Shown piece by piece: positions 28,968-37,713 of a stretch of 59,217 bases of DNA. The first letter of the stretch is position 1; each line of letters starts with the position of its first letter. This stretch comes from Spirochaetota bacterium. GTDB taxonomy: Bacteria > Spirochaetota > Spirochaetia > Treponematales > Treponemataceae. The notes below the pieces were generated by a model, which saw only the letters and a program-made list of their open reading frames with translations, ran no database searches and was not told the origin of the DNA. The stretch covers positions 1-59,217 of the forward strand of contig JAEEQG010000128.1 of assembly GCA_016285185.1 (NCBI GenBank). The letters are read 5' to 3'. A program made the translations under genes and the position numbers.

Positions 28968-29324
28968 ATGGAACAAGATTTCAATGAAAAGATGAAACAA
29001 AAATTGTTGGACATGAAAAAAGAACTTTTAGTCTCACTGGCTGCTAATGATGCTGATTTCCGACAAATTGCCGAAAGTATGGAAGCAAGAGATTCTATAG
29101 ATATAGCTGCGGATGATATCGACCGAAAAATGCTGGAAACAGTCGGTATAAAAAACTATAACCAATTAAAGCTTATTGATTCTGCATTGGACAGAATCCA
29201 ACAGAACAAATACGGTTTGTGCGTAAAATGCGGCAAAAAAATCAATCCGGAACGTCTGGAAGCAATTCCTTACGCATTGTTATGTATTAACTGCAAAACG
29301 GAAGAAGAACGAAAGAACAGATAA
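28968..29324 (+). CDS. DksA/TraR-family zinc-finger protein
   Basis: A 118-residue protein with an N-terminal coiled-coil hairpin and a C-terminal four-cysteine zinc finger (CVKCGKK, then CINC 17 residues on), the DksA/TraR layout. Members bind the secondary channel of RNA polymerase and modulate promoters, often with ppGpp. The coiled-coil tip has the acidic DDID-like segment (AADDIDRKM). ATG 28968 with GGAG upstream is preferred to the ATG at 28938, whose extension is unlike the family. Confidence 0.88.
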   Translation: MEQDFNEKMKQKLLDMKKELLVSLAANDADFRQIAESMEARDSIDIAADDIDRKMLETVGIKNYNQLKLIDSALDRIQQNKYGLCVKCGKKINPERLEAIPYALLCINCKTEEERKNR

Positions 29325-29325
29325 A

Positions 29326-30183
29326 CTAAAACGGTTTTGATTCCCAAATTAACTGCCCGTCTATGCTGACAAGATGCATGCTTTCCGTGTATCCTGCATG
29401 ACGGGCTGTTTTTTCAGCAATATCGAATGCCGCATCTAGATTTTCCGCTTTATGCGCGTCTGAATTTATGACAATCGGCACATTGCATCTGTATAATTCC
29501 GTAAGAAAGAACAAAGACGGATAAGTTGTATTTATTAAATTTCTGGCAATACCGCCTGTATTACATTCCACAAAAACACGGGCATCGGCTATGGCTCTCG
29601 CTGTCTTTTTTATTTCGTTCTTATACCAACCCGCCTCTTCATCGGCAAAATGCAGTGTCGCATTCCGGATTTTTACCAAGTCGGGATGCCCTACAAAATC
29701 AAACGAAGCATGTTTTACCATTTGCCTTACGGTATCAAAATAACATTCAACGTATTTTTTACCGTTGCCGTTAAAGCAATTTTCAATCCCGTTTTTTACT
29801 TCTTCCACGGAACCATCTACCGTAAAAGCCTTATTCTTCACTGATACAGTCAGATAGTGTACAGAGCCGATTATATAATTCGCATTGAATTTGCTGTAAG
29901 CTTCCTTTGAGAGATCTGTTATAATCGGACAATAATCTGCTTCAAAGCCTGTGAATATATCAAGCTGTGTTTTGTATTCGGTTTTAAGACGGTTTATTTC
30001 CTGAACATAAGCATCAAAGTTTTTTACCGGCAAATGCCATACAGCCGCATGCGGATACAAAGAATGAGCTGAAAAGCCCAAAGATACGATACCCTTTTCA
30101 ATAGCTGTTTTAACCATTGTTTCTGGTGTATCTTTACCGTCGCAAAAAGTAGTGTGTGTATGATAATTGCTTTTGTATTTCAC
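29326..30183 (-). CDS. PHP-domain phosphatase, histidinol-phosphatase type
   Basis: A 285-residue metal-dependent phosphoesterase of the PHP family. Metal ligands are visible in order: NYHTHTTFCDG at the N-terminus, FSAHS, GFEADY, GSVHYL, GHPDLV, ECNTGG and NSDAH. The best family match is HisK/HisJ-type histidinol phosphatase. I start it at GTG 30183: this GTG overlaps the TGA of the upstream hybrid kinase (GTGA) and places the HTH metal motif at residue 8. No other histidine-biosynthesis gene is present; its operon is a signalling one, so the true substrate is uncertain. Confidence 0.82.
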   Translation of the reverse strand: MKYKSNYHTHTTFCDGKDTPETMVKTAIEKGIVSLGFSAHSLYPHAAVWHLPVKNFDAYVQEINRLKTEYKTQLDIFTGFEADYCPIITDLSKEAYSKFNANYIIGSVHYLTVSVKNKAFTVDGSVEEVKNGIENCFNGNGKKYVECYFDTVRQMVKHASFDFVGHPDLVKIRNATLHFADEEAGWYKNEIKKTARAIADARVFVECNTGGIARNLINTTYPSLFFLTELYRCNVPIVINSDAHKAENLDAAFDIAEKTARHAGYTESMHLVSIDGQLIWESKPF

Positions 30184-32174
30184 TGTTCCTTTTTTCCTTC
30201 CAGCCAGTTTTCCGCAAGTTTTGCAAATTCGGAATATGATACCTTGCATTTATGTATAATCAAATTACAAGCCGTAATATCAGCTTTCTCCGCTTTTGCG
30301 AACAAAGCCTTCGCATCGTCGGCAATACGCAGTGCAGACAAAACCTTTGCGTTGTCCTCCAGAATCTCGGCTGTTTTTGAAATTTGCACAAAATCATGCT
30401 TTTCGGCAGCTTCTTCGGCAGAATGAATCAGCTGCATGGACTGCATCAGGAATTGCTGTACCAGTTCTTTTGTAAGAATATCATCATATCCGAGCATATT
30501 CTGCATAGAAGGAATATCCCACACAGGCAATTTAGTTTTGGTTTCGGGAGCTGTAATAACTTCCTGAACTTCTTCTACAGGTGCAAGCTGTTCTATCCAT
30601 TTTTCGAGCAGCTCGTATACGTTCTTTTTTTTGAACGGCTTAAGCAGAATATCGTTCATCCCCACCGAATAGTATTCTTTAAAATCAGCCTCATCAGTAT
30701 TTGCCGTACAGGCGATTATCGGAACAGCTGCTCCTTTTGCACGGATTTCTTTTGTTGCGTCTATTCCGCTTTTAACCGGCATCTGAATATCCATAAAAAC
30801 CAAATCCACATTCGGATTCTGTTCCAAAAGATTAACAGCTTCTTCACCGTTATTTGCACAGATAACATTTGCCCCGAACTGGGTAAAAAAGGTTTTTATC
30901 AATTTTTGGTTAACAGGATGGTCTTCGGCAATAAGGATTGTCCTGCCGGTGGCAATCGGTTCAAAAGACGATTTTACGGTATTTATCTCCACATCCTGAT
31001 TTACAACTTCAAGCTCAAGTATGTCTTCCGCTGAATTGACAAGAAGATTTATAAGCGCGTCTTTTTTAATAGGCTTGTGCAGATAGCTGTTAAACCATTT
31101 GAGGCGCTTCATTTTTGCCTCACCGTCCATCTGTCCTTCCGGAATGAGCAAAAACAGCTTTGCATTGTTTATAACCGCATTTTGGTTTATTTCCGCGGAC
31201 AAACGCCATCCATCCATATTGGGCATTATCATGTCGATAAAAACATCCGTGAACGGCTGCCCTTTATTGACAGTGGAGAGCATGGCATCAAGGGCTTCTT
31301 CGCCCGAATAAACCGCTTCTATTGAATCAAAGCCCAAGAACTTAAGCTTCTTGACAAAGCTTTCAGCAGAGATTTTCTGGTCATCAACGATTAATATGTG
31401 TTTATTCTTAATTATATCATTACCAAGTATAACAGGTTTTGTTTCCGTTGGTTCTACATCGTCATAAGGCAGGGTGAAAGAAAAAATCGAACCGCCCTCG
31501 GGGTTGTCCCGCATCTGTATCTGGCCTTTCATAAGTACAACAAAGTTCTTGCATATTGCCAGACCCAAACCGGTTCCGCCGTATTTTCGTGTTGTGGATG
31601 CGTCTGTCTGGTAAAAATCAGTGAACAGGTTTTTCTGTTCTTCTTTTTTTATTCCGATTCCAGAGTCTTTTACTTCATAAGTGATTGTCTTTTTTGCCTT
31701 ATCGGCATTCACCGATATCTGTACATAACCGGAAGGCGTAAACTTTACGGCATTCTTGATAAGATTAAGCAGGATCTGCTGAACGCGGGTCGGATCACCG
31801 ATTATTTTTTCGGGCAGGGAATAGTCTATATCTGTTATGATTTCAATTTTTTTGTTGTAAGCCTCAATAGCCAGCAAATCAACAGTTTGCTCAACCAAGG
31901 CCAAAGGGCTGTACGGAATGTACTCAAGACGGAACTTGCCGGATTCCAGCTTTGAAAAATCCAAAAAGTCGTTTACAAGCGACAACAAAACGTCAGCACT
32001 GAATTTTACCTGACGGACATATTCGTTCTGTTCGCTGTCAAGCTGAGTTTCACTCAGCAGTTCCATTGTACCGATTATTGTCTGGATAGGGGTTCGCAGC
32101 TCATGTGTGATGTTTGCCAAAAAAAGGTTTCGAGCGGTTTCTCTCGAAGAATCCTGCGCCTGCTTGTTTTTCAT
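30180..32174 (-). CDS. Soluble hybrid histidine kinase with two receivers and a degenerate HPt-like domain
   Basis: A 664-residue cytoplasmic kinase with no sensor domain. It opens directly with HisKA (H24 in ITHELRTPIQ), then HATPase ([25 protein letters not shown]), receiver 1 (about 257-375, D314 in FIDMIMPNMDG), receiver 2 (about 410-530, D462 in FMDIQMP), and a C-terminal four-helix HPt-like domain (about 550-660). The HPt histidine position seems to be Glu603 (TAEILED aligned to the usual AHxLKG), so it probably cannot carry phosphate. Its ATG lies one base after the stop of the receiver-STAS gene, which probably supplies input or output. Confidence 0.9.
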   Translation of the reverse strand: MKNKQAQDSSRETARNLFLANITHELRTPIQTIIGTMELLSETQLDSEQNEYVRQVKFSADVLLSLVNDFLDFSKLESGKFRLEYIPYSPLALVEQTVDLLAIEAYNKKIEIITDIDYSLPEKIIGDPTRVQQILLNLIKNAVKFTPSGYVQISVNADKAKKTITYEVKDSGIGIKKEEQKNLFTDFYQTDASTTRKYGGTGLGLAICKNFVVLMKGQIQMRDNPEGGSIFSFTLPYDDVEPTETKPVILGNDIIKNKHILIVDDQKISAESFVKKLKFLGFDSIEAVYSGEEALDAMLSTVNKGQPFTDVFIDMIMPNMDGWRLSAEINQNAVINNAKLFLLIPEGQMDGEAKMKRLKWFNSYLHKPIKKDALINLLVNSAEDILELEVVNQDVEINTVKSSFEPIATGRTILIAEDHPVNQKLIKTFFTQFGANVICANNGEEAVNLLEQNPNVDLVFMDIQMPVKSGIDATKEIRAKGAAVPIIACTANTDEADFKEYYSVGMNDILLKPFKKKNVYELLEKWIEQLAPVEEVQEVITAPETKTKLPVWDIPSMQNMLGYDDILTKELVQQFLMQSMQLIHSAEEAAEKHDFVQISKTAEILEDNAKVLSALRIADDAKALFAKAEKADITACNLIIHKCKVSYSEFAKLAENWLEGKKEQ

Positions 32175-32175
32175 A

Positions 32176-33423
32176 TTACAAATGCTGGATGTTTATCAAC
32201 TCTACAGTCTTTTTTATGACCTGAAGCGGCTGCAACGGTTTTACCAAATAACTCTTTGCTCCCAAACCCAAAGCCTGGATAACCACTTCCTTCTGGCTGA
32301 CTGCCGAATACACAATGATTGTAGCTGAATATGCTATTTCCTTGAGAGTTGCCAATATATCAAAGCCCGAAATATCAGGCAGATTTATATCAAGAATAAT
32401 TGCATCATATACTTTTTGACCTACCGCATTCAGGAACATTGAACCGTTGTCAAACAACTCAGGTTCCATTTTTACCGTCTTAAATGCTTGGGCAATCGCC
32501 AGGCGGGAGGTTATATCATTGTCAACGATTGCAATTTTTGCTTTTGGAATTTCTGCCTGGGCAGTCGGTTTTTTACCTGTTTCGGAGAAGAAGCGCAGCT
32601 GGAACAAACCTTCATCCACTGACTGACCATTCATCATAGTTTCCATTATCAGATCCTGCGGATTATAGCTTTCTATCGGCTGTGTAACCATACCAAAAAT
32701 TACTCTGTCCAGACTGGGTACAATTTCCAGATCGCTGAATTCCGGATGCCCCGCAACAAATTTACGTGTAAAAGAATCCGACGATACAAATTTGACCATC
32801 TTCGGACGTATATGCGAATTGGCAATAACATTGGTTATGAGCGTTTCAAGATTGCATCCGTCTACAAAACTCAGATTCAAAGCCGACATAATAACAATGA
32901 CTTTAGGATTTTGCATTTTGTGAAGCTGGATAAGCTCAGAAATTTTGCCTTTAAGCATTGCCATCTTATCAATGTTCATTCCACCTGCAATTTCTATAAA
33001 TATAATGCCATTACTGACTTTCGTTTCCAAAAAGCAAGTTGTTGGATCCAGCGGAATCGGAACCTTAAGAACACGTGACAAAGCATTAAAAAATACATCC
33101 ATATTCAGAGGAGCTGCAAAATAGCGGATAACGTTATAATTGCCCAGTTGAATCTGTTGGTCGCTTTCAATCGGAGGTCCCATCAAAATAAGAGGTATTT
33201 TTTTTGAATTTGGATTTGAGTTTTTTTGTTCCAAAAAACCTACAAGTTCTGGATAAGGAAAAGAAACATTCAATACTATAACATCCGGCAAAACAGACAT
33301 AATACGGGTAAAAGCATCACGTATATTGAATGTTGTCTCTACTCCGATTTTTTCAGTTGTCAGTTTTTCCTTTATATAGTCTTTGTAGGGAGATTCTTCA
33401 TCAATAATCAAAACTTGCTTCAT
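32176..33423 (-). CDS. Pseudo-receiver, STAS-like, receiver protein
   Basis: A 415-residue cytoplasmic protein. The N-terminal domain has a receiver fold but the acceptor is N52 (VLNVSFP) and the conserved Lys is replaced (YFAAPL), so it is a pseudo-receiver. Residues about 128-250 resemble a STAS domain (IFIEIAGGMN and VIVIMSALNLSFVDG, the switch loop region). The C-terminal receiver is intact with D345 in ILDINLPDISG and Lys in VKPLQP. It is the first gene of an operon with the hybrid kinase and PHP phosphatase. ATG 33423 is used; no ribosome site, promoter 8 bases upstream. Confidence 0.8.
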   Translation of the reverse strand: MKQVLIIDEESPYKDYIKEKLTTEKIGVETTFNIRDAFTRIMSVLPDVIVLNVSFPYPELVGFLEQKNSNPNSKKIPLILMGPPIESDQQIQLGNYNVIRYFAAPLNMDVFFNALSRVLKVPIPLDPTTCFLETKVSNGIIFIEIAGGMNIDKMAMLKGKISELIQLHKMQNPKVIVIMSALNLSFVDGCNLETLITNVIANSHIRPKMVKFVSSDSFTRKFVAGHPEFSDLEIVPSLDRVIFGMVTQPIESYNPQDLIMETMMNGQSVDEGLFQLRFFSETGKKPTAQAEIPKAKIAIVDNDITSRLAIAQAFKTVKMEPELFDNGSMFLNAVGQKVYDAIILDINLPDISGFDILATLKEIAYSATIIVYSAVSQKEVVIQALGLGAKSYLVKPLQPLQVIKKTVELINIQHL

Positions 33424-33431
33424 GATAAGTA

Positions 33432-33460
33432 ATGATAACCCCAAAAGTCAATATTTACAA
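33432..33460 (-). promoter_or_regulatory. Predicted promoter of the receiver-STAS operon (near-leaderless)
   Basis: TTGTAA at 33455-33460, 17-base spacer and TATCAT at 33432-33437, ending 8 bases before the ATG at 33423 without a ribosome site. Confidence 0.5.
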
Positions 33461-33504
33461 GGGGAATTTTTATTGTCCTGTACATGCATAAGAATTTTTC
33501 CTAC

Positions 33505-33533
33505 TTTCAAAGTTTTTTTATTTGTTTTATAAT
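33505..33533 (+). promoter_or_regulatory. Predicted promoter of ackA
   Basis: TATAAT at 33528-33533 with a weak TTTCAA -35 at 33505-33510 (17-base spacer). The leader is about 33 bases and holds GAGGG 7 bases before the ATG. Confidence 0.45.
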
Positions 33534-33572
33534 CAAAGCAAGAATTCATATACTTATTATTGAGGGTTTATT

Positions 33573-34904
33573 ATGGTTATTCTCACATTAAACTGCGGAA
33601 GCTCATCTGCAAAATATCAGGTTTATGACTGGGACAACAAAGATGTTCTGGCAAGCGGTGTTGTAGAACGTGTTACACAGCCAGGCTCTGTTATTACTCA
33701 TAAGGCAAAGGGCAAAGATAAATTCGTAAAAGAAAGCCCTTGTCCCACACATAAGGAAGCTATTGAACTGATCATTTCCGCCATTACCGACAAAGAACAC
33801 GGTGTAATCAGTGACATGAACGTTATTAAAGCCGTCGGACACCGGGTACTTCATGGCGGTGATAAATTTACCAAATCCGTTATTGTTACACCTGAAATTC
33901 TCGAAACATTCCGTTCCGTTCAGGATCTAGGACCGCTTCATAACCCGGCAAACATCATGGGTATCGAAGCAGCACAAAAAGTTCTGCCAAACGTACCGCA
34001 CTGCGCAGTTATGGATACAGCATGGCACCAGACAATGCCACCATCATCCTATATGTATGCCATTCCACATGAATGGTACGAAAAATATGCAGCACGCCGT
34101 TACGGATTCCACGGAACCTCTTTCTTGTATACGGCAAAACGTGCTTCTGTTCTTTTGCACAAACAGCCGAAAGACACAAATGTCATCATAGCCCACATCG
34201 GTAACGGTGCTTCCATGTGCGCAGTAAAAAACGGACAATGCTTTGATACAACAATGGGTATCACCCCGCTTGAAGGACTCGTAATGGGTACACGTACCGG
34301 CGACATGGATCCTGCACTTCCTTTCTATATCATGCGCAAAACAGGCATGACTCCTGCAGAGATGGATACTGCCATGAACAAAAAATCCGGTCTGCTCGGT
34401 ATTACTGGCAAATACACAGACCGCCGCGATGTTGTATCAGCAATGGAAAACGGTGATCCCAAAGCAACCCTTGCAGTCGAGATGGAAAGCTACCGTCTCA
34501 AAAAATATTTTGGTGCATATATGGCAGCTTTAGGTGGCGCAGAAGCCATTGTATTTACAGCAGGCGTCGGTGAACATTCTCCGATTATCCGCGAAAAATG
34601 TCTTGAAGGTCTGGAATTCTTAGGAATCAAGCTTGACAAGCGCAAGAACAAGATTGCCAATTCAAGCAATGCCGAAACCTGCATAAGTGCAGATGATTCC
34701 AAAGTAAAGATTTTTGTAATCCCTACAGATGAAGAGCTTGTTATGACAGAAGATGCCTATGCACTCATGAAAGGCACATATGATGTTCATACAAAGTTCA
34801 CTTATTCTTTCCAGAGCCCGGACTACGTTAATAAAGCACGTGCCGCAGGTCTCAAAAAAGAACTGGAAGAACTTCCCGAACTTGCGGAAATTCTTGCAAA
34901 ATAA
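33573..34904 (+). CDS. ackA: Acetate kinase
   Basis: Converts acetyl phosphate and ADP to acetate and ATP, the energy-yielding last step of acetate fermentation. The 443 residues are somewhat longer than usual (about 400). NCGSSSAKY at the N-terminus, [20 protein letters not shown] and [13 protein letters not shown] match the family's phosphate and substrate sites. The extra length lies mainly at the C-terminus, after the conserved [13 protein letters not shown]. It is monocistronic, with its own promoter and a strong terminator; no phosphotransacetylase is adjacent. Confidence 0.96.
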   Translation: MVILTLNCGSSSAKYQVYDWDNKDVLASGVVERVTQPGSVITHKAKGKDKFVKESPCPTHKEAIELIISAITDKEHGVISDMNVIKAVGHRVLHGGDKFTKSVIVTPEILETFRSVQDLGPLHNPANIMGIEAAQKVLPNVPHCAVMDTAWHQTMPPSSYMYAIPHEWYEKYAARRYGFHGTSFLYTAKRASVLLHKQPKDTNVIIAHIGNGASMCAVKNGQCFDTTMGITPLEGLVMGTRTGDMDPALPFYIMRKTGMTPAEMDTAMNKKSGLLGITGKYTDRRDVVSAMENGDPKATLAVEMESYRLKKYFGAYMAALGGAEAIVFTAGVGEHSPIIREKCLEGLEFLGIKLDKRKNKIANSSNAETCISADDSKVKIFVIPTDEELVMTEDAYALMKGTYDVHTKFTYSFQSPDYVNKARAAGLKKELEELPELAEILAK

Positions 34905-34928
34905 GAACTGCTTTTTCTTCATAAAACA

Positions 34929-34975
34929 AAAAGACTGTCTTTTGTTCATTGAACATCAGACAGTCTTTTTTTATC
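34929..34975. terminator. Bidirectional terminator between ackA and the DUF1015 gene
   Basis: A perfect 11-base stem (AAAAGACTGTC at 34929-34939 with its complement at 34959-34969) and a 19-base loop. A T run follows on the plus strand and an A run precedes it, so it can stop both convergent transcripts. Confidence 0.9.
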
Positions 34976-34995
34976 ATTTACCATTCAGTAAAAAC

Positions 34996-36315
34996 TTATT
35001 TTATTTTGCGACATTCAAGATAAAACCGCTTTTCGCTGGCTTCGCCCATCGAAAAACTCTTGCGCGGAAGCACCCCACATGAAGAAAGCGTGGTAAAGAA
35101 AGTATCCTTTGAAATTTGCGGCAGCAATATTCCGATAGTGTTTTCCTGTTTTCCAAGACGGAAAATCTCGTCACTACCGTGGATAAAGTCGATGTCAGTT
35201 TCACCGAATATGGACATAAATGTATCCAGAATCGGCTGAAAATAGCTGACTGCCAAATCAGGACAAATTGCATCTATCATAACGTATTTGGTCTTTCCAT
35301 CCGCATCCTGATAAACAAATCCGATAACTTCCTGCGATTCCTGAACTTCGGCAAGCAGGTCGTCTTCGTTTTTAAGCTCATACACTTTGCCTGACAGTTC
35401 GGCAGAAACATATTTAATGAGCATCTCCGGCAACGATGAAAAAAGAACTCTATGAATTGGTTCAAAAGTCAATCCTGTATCATAGATATTAACAATTTCA
35501 ACCAAAGCATATCTTAATGGATGGTTTTTTTCACCTGGATGTGCTTTCTTATATTCTTCCCAGACGGCTTTTGCCGTTGCAAGAGAATGGTTTCCGTCGC
35601 CAACTGCAAACATAAAAACAGAATTGTCTTCTTCTGTGTTGTGTTCTGCAATAGCAGCAAGGCTTTTTTCGATATGCGAATAAAGCGATTCGCTTTGAAC
35701 CGCCCACGCTGTGCTGTGACCTGAATCCAACATCAAATCAGTATCATAAAGCTGGAGTGCGTTTTCTGCCTTTGCTTTTTCGCCGGTCTGCTCAACAAGC
35801 GCCTTTGCAGGATCATTGACAAGCAGCATTATGTGCGGACTTTCAATGGAAGCAGAACGGCGAATCTCCATTCTTGGAGGAATACGTGATTCAATTGTGG
35901 CTTCGGTTGCCCGGATTGGAGCTTTTGTATAAGGCTTCCATTCATACACATCTAGATCGATGGCTGTTATAAGACCTTTGCGAGTTCTTCCATAAGCTGT
36001 TTTTCTTTCAAGATAAATCATGCCATGAAAAGGTTTGTCAAAAACACCGTTTGCCAAGTATTCTTCCATGGTTGAGCGGATCTTTGAAAGCCGTTCCTGG
36101 CGGTCTAAAGATTCCAGATAAATCTCAGGCAGGATAATATGAAGGGTTGAAGGCTTGTCCTTTGCTTTTTCGGCAACCTTGTTCCAATATTCAGAATTCT
36201 GTGTGTACTGATCGCAAGCGATTACAGACCATGCAGAAAGATCGATTTTTTTTGAAGGAATTAAAATGTCCGGTACTTGAATACCATATTTGCAAAGCTT
36301 TTGTTCATCGTACAT
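34996..36315 (-). CDS. DUF1015 family protein
   Basis: A 439-residue protein of the DUF1015 family: PDILIPSKKIDLSAWSVIACDQYTQ near residue 12, the YLERKTAYGRTRKGLI segment near 100, and GDGNHSLATAKAVWEE near residue 240 are its conserved blocks. The GDGNH motif suggests a nucleotide or metal site, but no activity is established. ATG 36315 is preferred; it follows a TATAGT by 6 bases with no ribosome site. Divergent from rpoN. Confidence 0.85.
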   Translation of the reverse strand: MYDEQKLCKYGIQVPDILIPSKKIDLSAWSVIACDQYTQNSEYWNKVAEKAKDKPSTLHIILPEIYLESLDRQERLSKIRSTMEEYLANGVFDKPFHGMIYLERKTAYGRTRKGLITAIDLDVYEWKPYTKAPIRATEATIESRIPPRMEIRRSASIESPHIMLLVNDPAKALVEQTGEKAKAENALQLYDTDLMLDSGHSTAWAVQSESLYSHIEKSLAAIAEHNTEEDNSVFMFAVGDGNHSLATAKAVWEEYKKAHPGEKNHPLRYALVEIVNIYDTGLTFEPIHRVLFSSLPEMLIKYVSAELSGKVYELKNEDDLLAEVQESQEVIGFVYQDADGKTKYVMIDAICPDLAVSYFQPILDTFMSIFGETDIDFIHGSDEIFRLGKQENTIGILLPQISKDTFFTTLSSCGVLPRKSFSMGEASEKRFYLECRKIK

Positions 36316-36321
36316 AACTAA

Positions 36322-36354
36322 ACTATATCGAAAATGACGCATTTATGCTATAGT
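36322..36354. promoter_or_regulatory. Divergent -10 elements for DUF1015 (minus) and rpoN (plus)
   Basis: TATAGT on the minus strand at 36322-36327 ends 6 bases before the DUF1015 ATG; TATAGT on the plus strand at 36349-36354 ends 7 bases before the rpoN GTG. The two start codons are only 46 bases apart, so the promoters overlap. I see no convincing -35 for either. Confidence 0.4.
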
Positions 36355-36361
36355 TATTGAC

Positions 36362-37711
36362 GTGGATTTTAATCAGTCTATATCGCAAAAACAGCAACAG
36401 ACACTCAAACTTTCTCCGCAAATGATACAGTCCGTAAAACTGCTCACCTTGCCGGCAGCCGAACTACGGGAATACATTTATCAGGAAGTTGAGAACAATC
36501 CCGCCCTGGAACTCAAGGACGACGACAAAAAAGTCGATCCCGCCGTCGAAATAGAAAAACTCCCTGACAGACAAAAAACCGCGTCCGACAGCGACGCTTA
36601 TATGAAATACCTTGAGAGCCTGCCCGACGATACTGAAACCTTGCAAACCCATCTTTTAAACCAGCTTGCGGAATCCACCCTCGATGATGAAGAAAAGGCG
36701 CTGGCCGAAAAAATAATACAGAACCTTGATGAAAAAGGCTTTAACATAGTCCCGTTTTCAGAGCTTTTTGCAGGTTCCGTCGATGATACAAAAATAAACA
36801 AGGCAGTCACTGCAGTACGCTCTTTGGAACCGGCAGGCACCGCATGCGACAGCATACAGGAATCCCTGCTTGTGCAGGCACAGCTTTACGAAAACGCCCC
36901 TGCCCTTGCCATAGAAATATTGCAGAACCATTTTGAGTTTTTAGAAAATCCCCGAATCTCAGCCATCCACACAAAGTTTCCGCAATGGAACCAAAAAGAT
37001 ATAGAAACCGCCCTGGACTTTATCCGCTCGCTTGAACCGTATCCGGGACGGCAGTTTTCTACGCGAAAAACCCAGTACATCATGCCTGACGTTTATGTGG
37101 TCAAAAAAGAATCCGACTCGGAAGAGCTTGAAGATCACTTTATTGTGGCACTCTCAAAGGAAGATCTGCCTGTTCCGATAATATCCCCCTTTTTTAAGAA
37201 ACTACAGGAACAAAACAATCAGAACGAGGCGCAGGCATTTGTCAAAGACTATATCAATGATGCAGAATGGTTTTTGAACTCACTGGAATACAGAAACAAC
37301 ATCTTGATAAAAACCGTAAAAGCCATCATCAAAAAGCAAAAAGAGTTTTTCTTGGGCATCAGCTCAAGCCCGGCTCCTCTTGCAATGAAAGAAATCGCAA
37401 ACGAGATTCAGGTTCACGAGGCCACTATTTCACGTATTGCAAACAGCAAGTATCTACAGTGCGAAAGAGGCTTGTTTGAAATACGCTATTTTTTTGTTAC
37501 AGCAGCTATAAAATCTGATTCCATAAGCATTTCCAAAGAAGCCGTAAAACAAAAAATAAAACAAATCTTAAGCGAAGCCGACCAACAAAACAAAAAACTT
37601 TCAGATGAAAAAATATCCAAAATTCTGTCAGAAAGCGGTATGAACATTTCAAGAAGAACCGTAGCAAAATATCGTTCCGAACTCGGAATCGAATCTTCCT
37701 ACGATAGGTAG
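36362..37711 (+). CDS. rpoN: RNA polymerase sigma-54 factor
   Basis: Alternative sigma factor recognising -24/-12 promoters and needing an AAA+ activator. The 449 residues begin with the glutamine-rich region I (SISQKQQQTLKLSPQMIQSVKLLTLP), followed by the core-binding domain and the RpoN box SRRTVAKYRSELGI near the C-terminus (usual ARRTVAKYRE). The start is GTG at 36362. There is no activator gene in the window. Enzyme I of the phosphotransferase system lies 2.3 kb downstream, a pairing seen in other bacteria with nitrogen-type PTS. Confidence 0.95.
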   Translation: MDFNQSISQKQQQTLKLSPQMIQSVKLLTLPAAELREYIYQEVENNPALELKDDDKKVDPAVEIEKLPDRQKTASDSDAYMKYLESLPDDTETLQTHLLNQLAESTLDDEEKALAEKIIQNLDEKGFNIVPFSELFAGSVDDTKINKAVTAVRSLEPAGTACDSIQESLLVQAQLYENAPALAIEILQNHFEFLENPRISAIHTKFPQWNQKDIETALDFIRSLEPYPGRQFSTRKTQYIMPDVYVVKKESDSEELEDHFIVALSKEDLPVPIISPFFKKLQEQNNQNEAQAFVKDYINDAEWFLNSLEYRNNILIKTVKAIIKKQKEFFLGISSSPAPLAMKEIANEIQVHEATISRIANSKYLQCERGLFEIRYFFVTAAIKSDSISISKEAVKQKIKQILSEADQQNKKLSDEKISKILSESGMNISRRTVAKYRSELGIESSYDR

Positions 37712-37713
37712 CA

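Noticed and set aside
29326-30183. PHP protein as evidence of a histidine biosynthesis operon
   Set aside because: No other his gene occurs in the window and the gene is coupled to a histidine kinase.
34662-34949. Antisense frames opposite ackA and many similar frames throughout
   Set aside because: They mirror well-recognised genes, lack ribosome sites and have the skewed composition of antisense translations.
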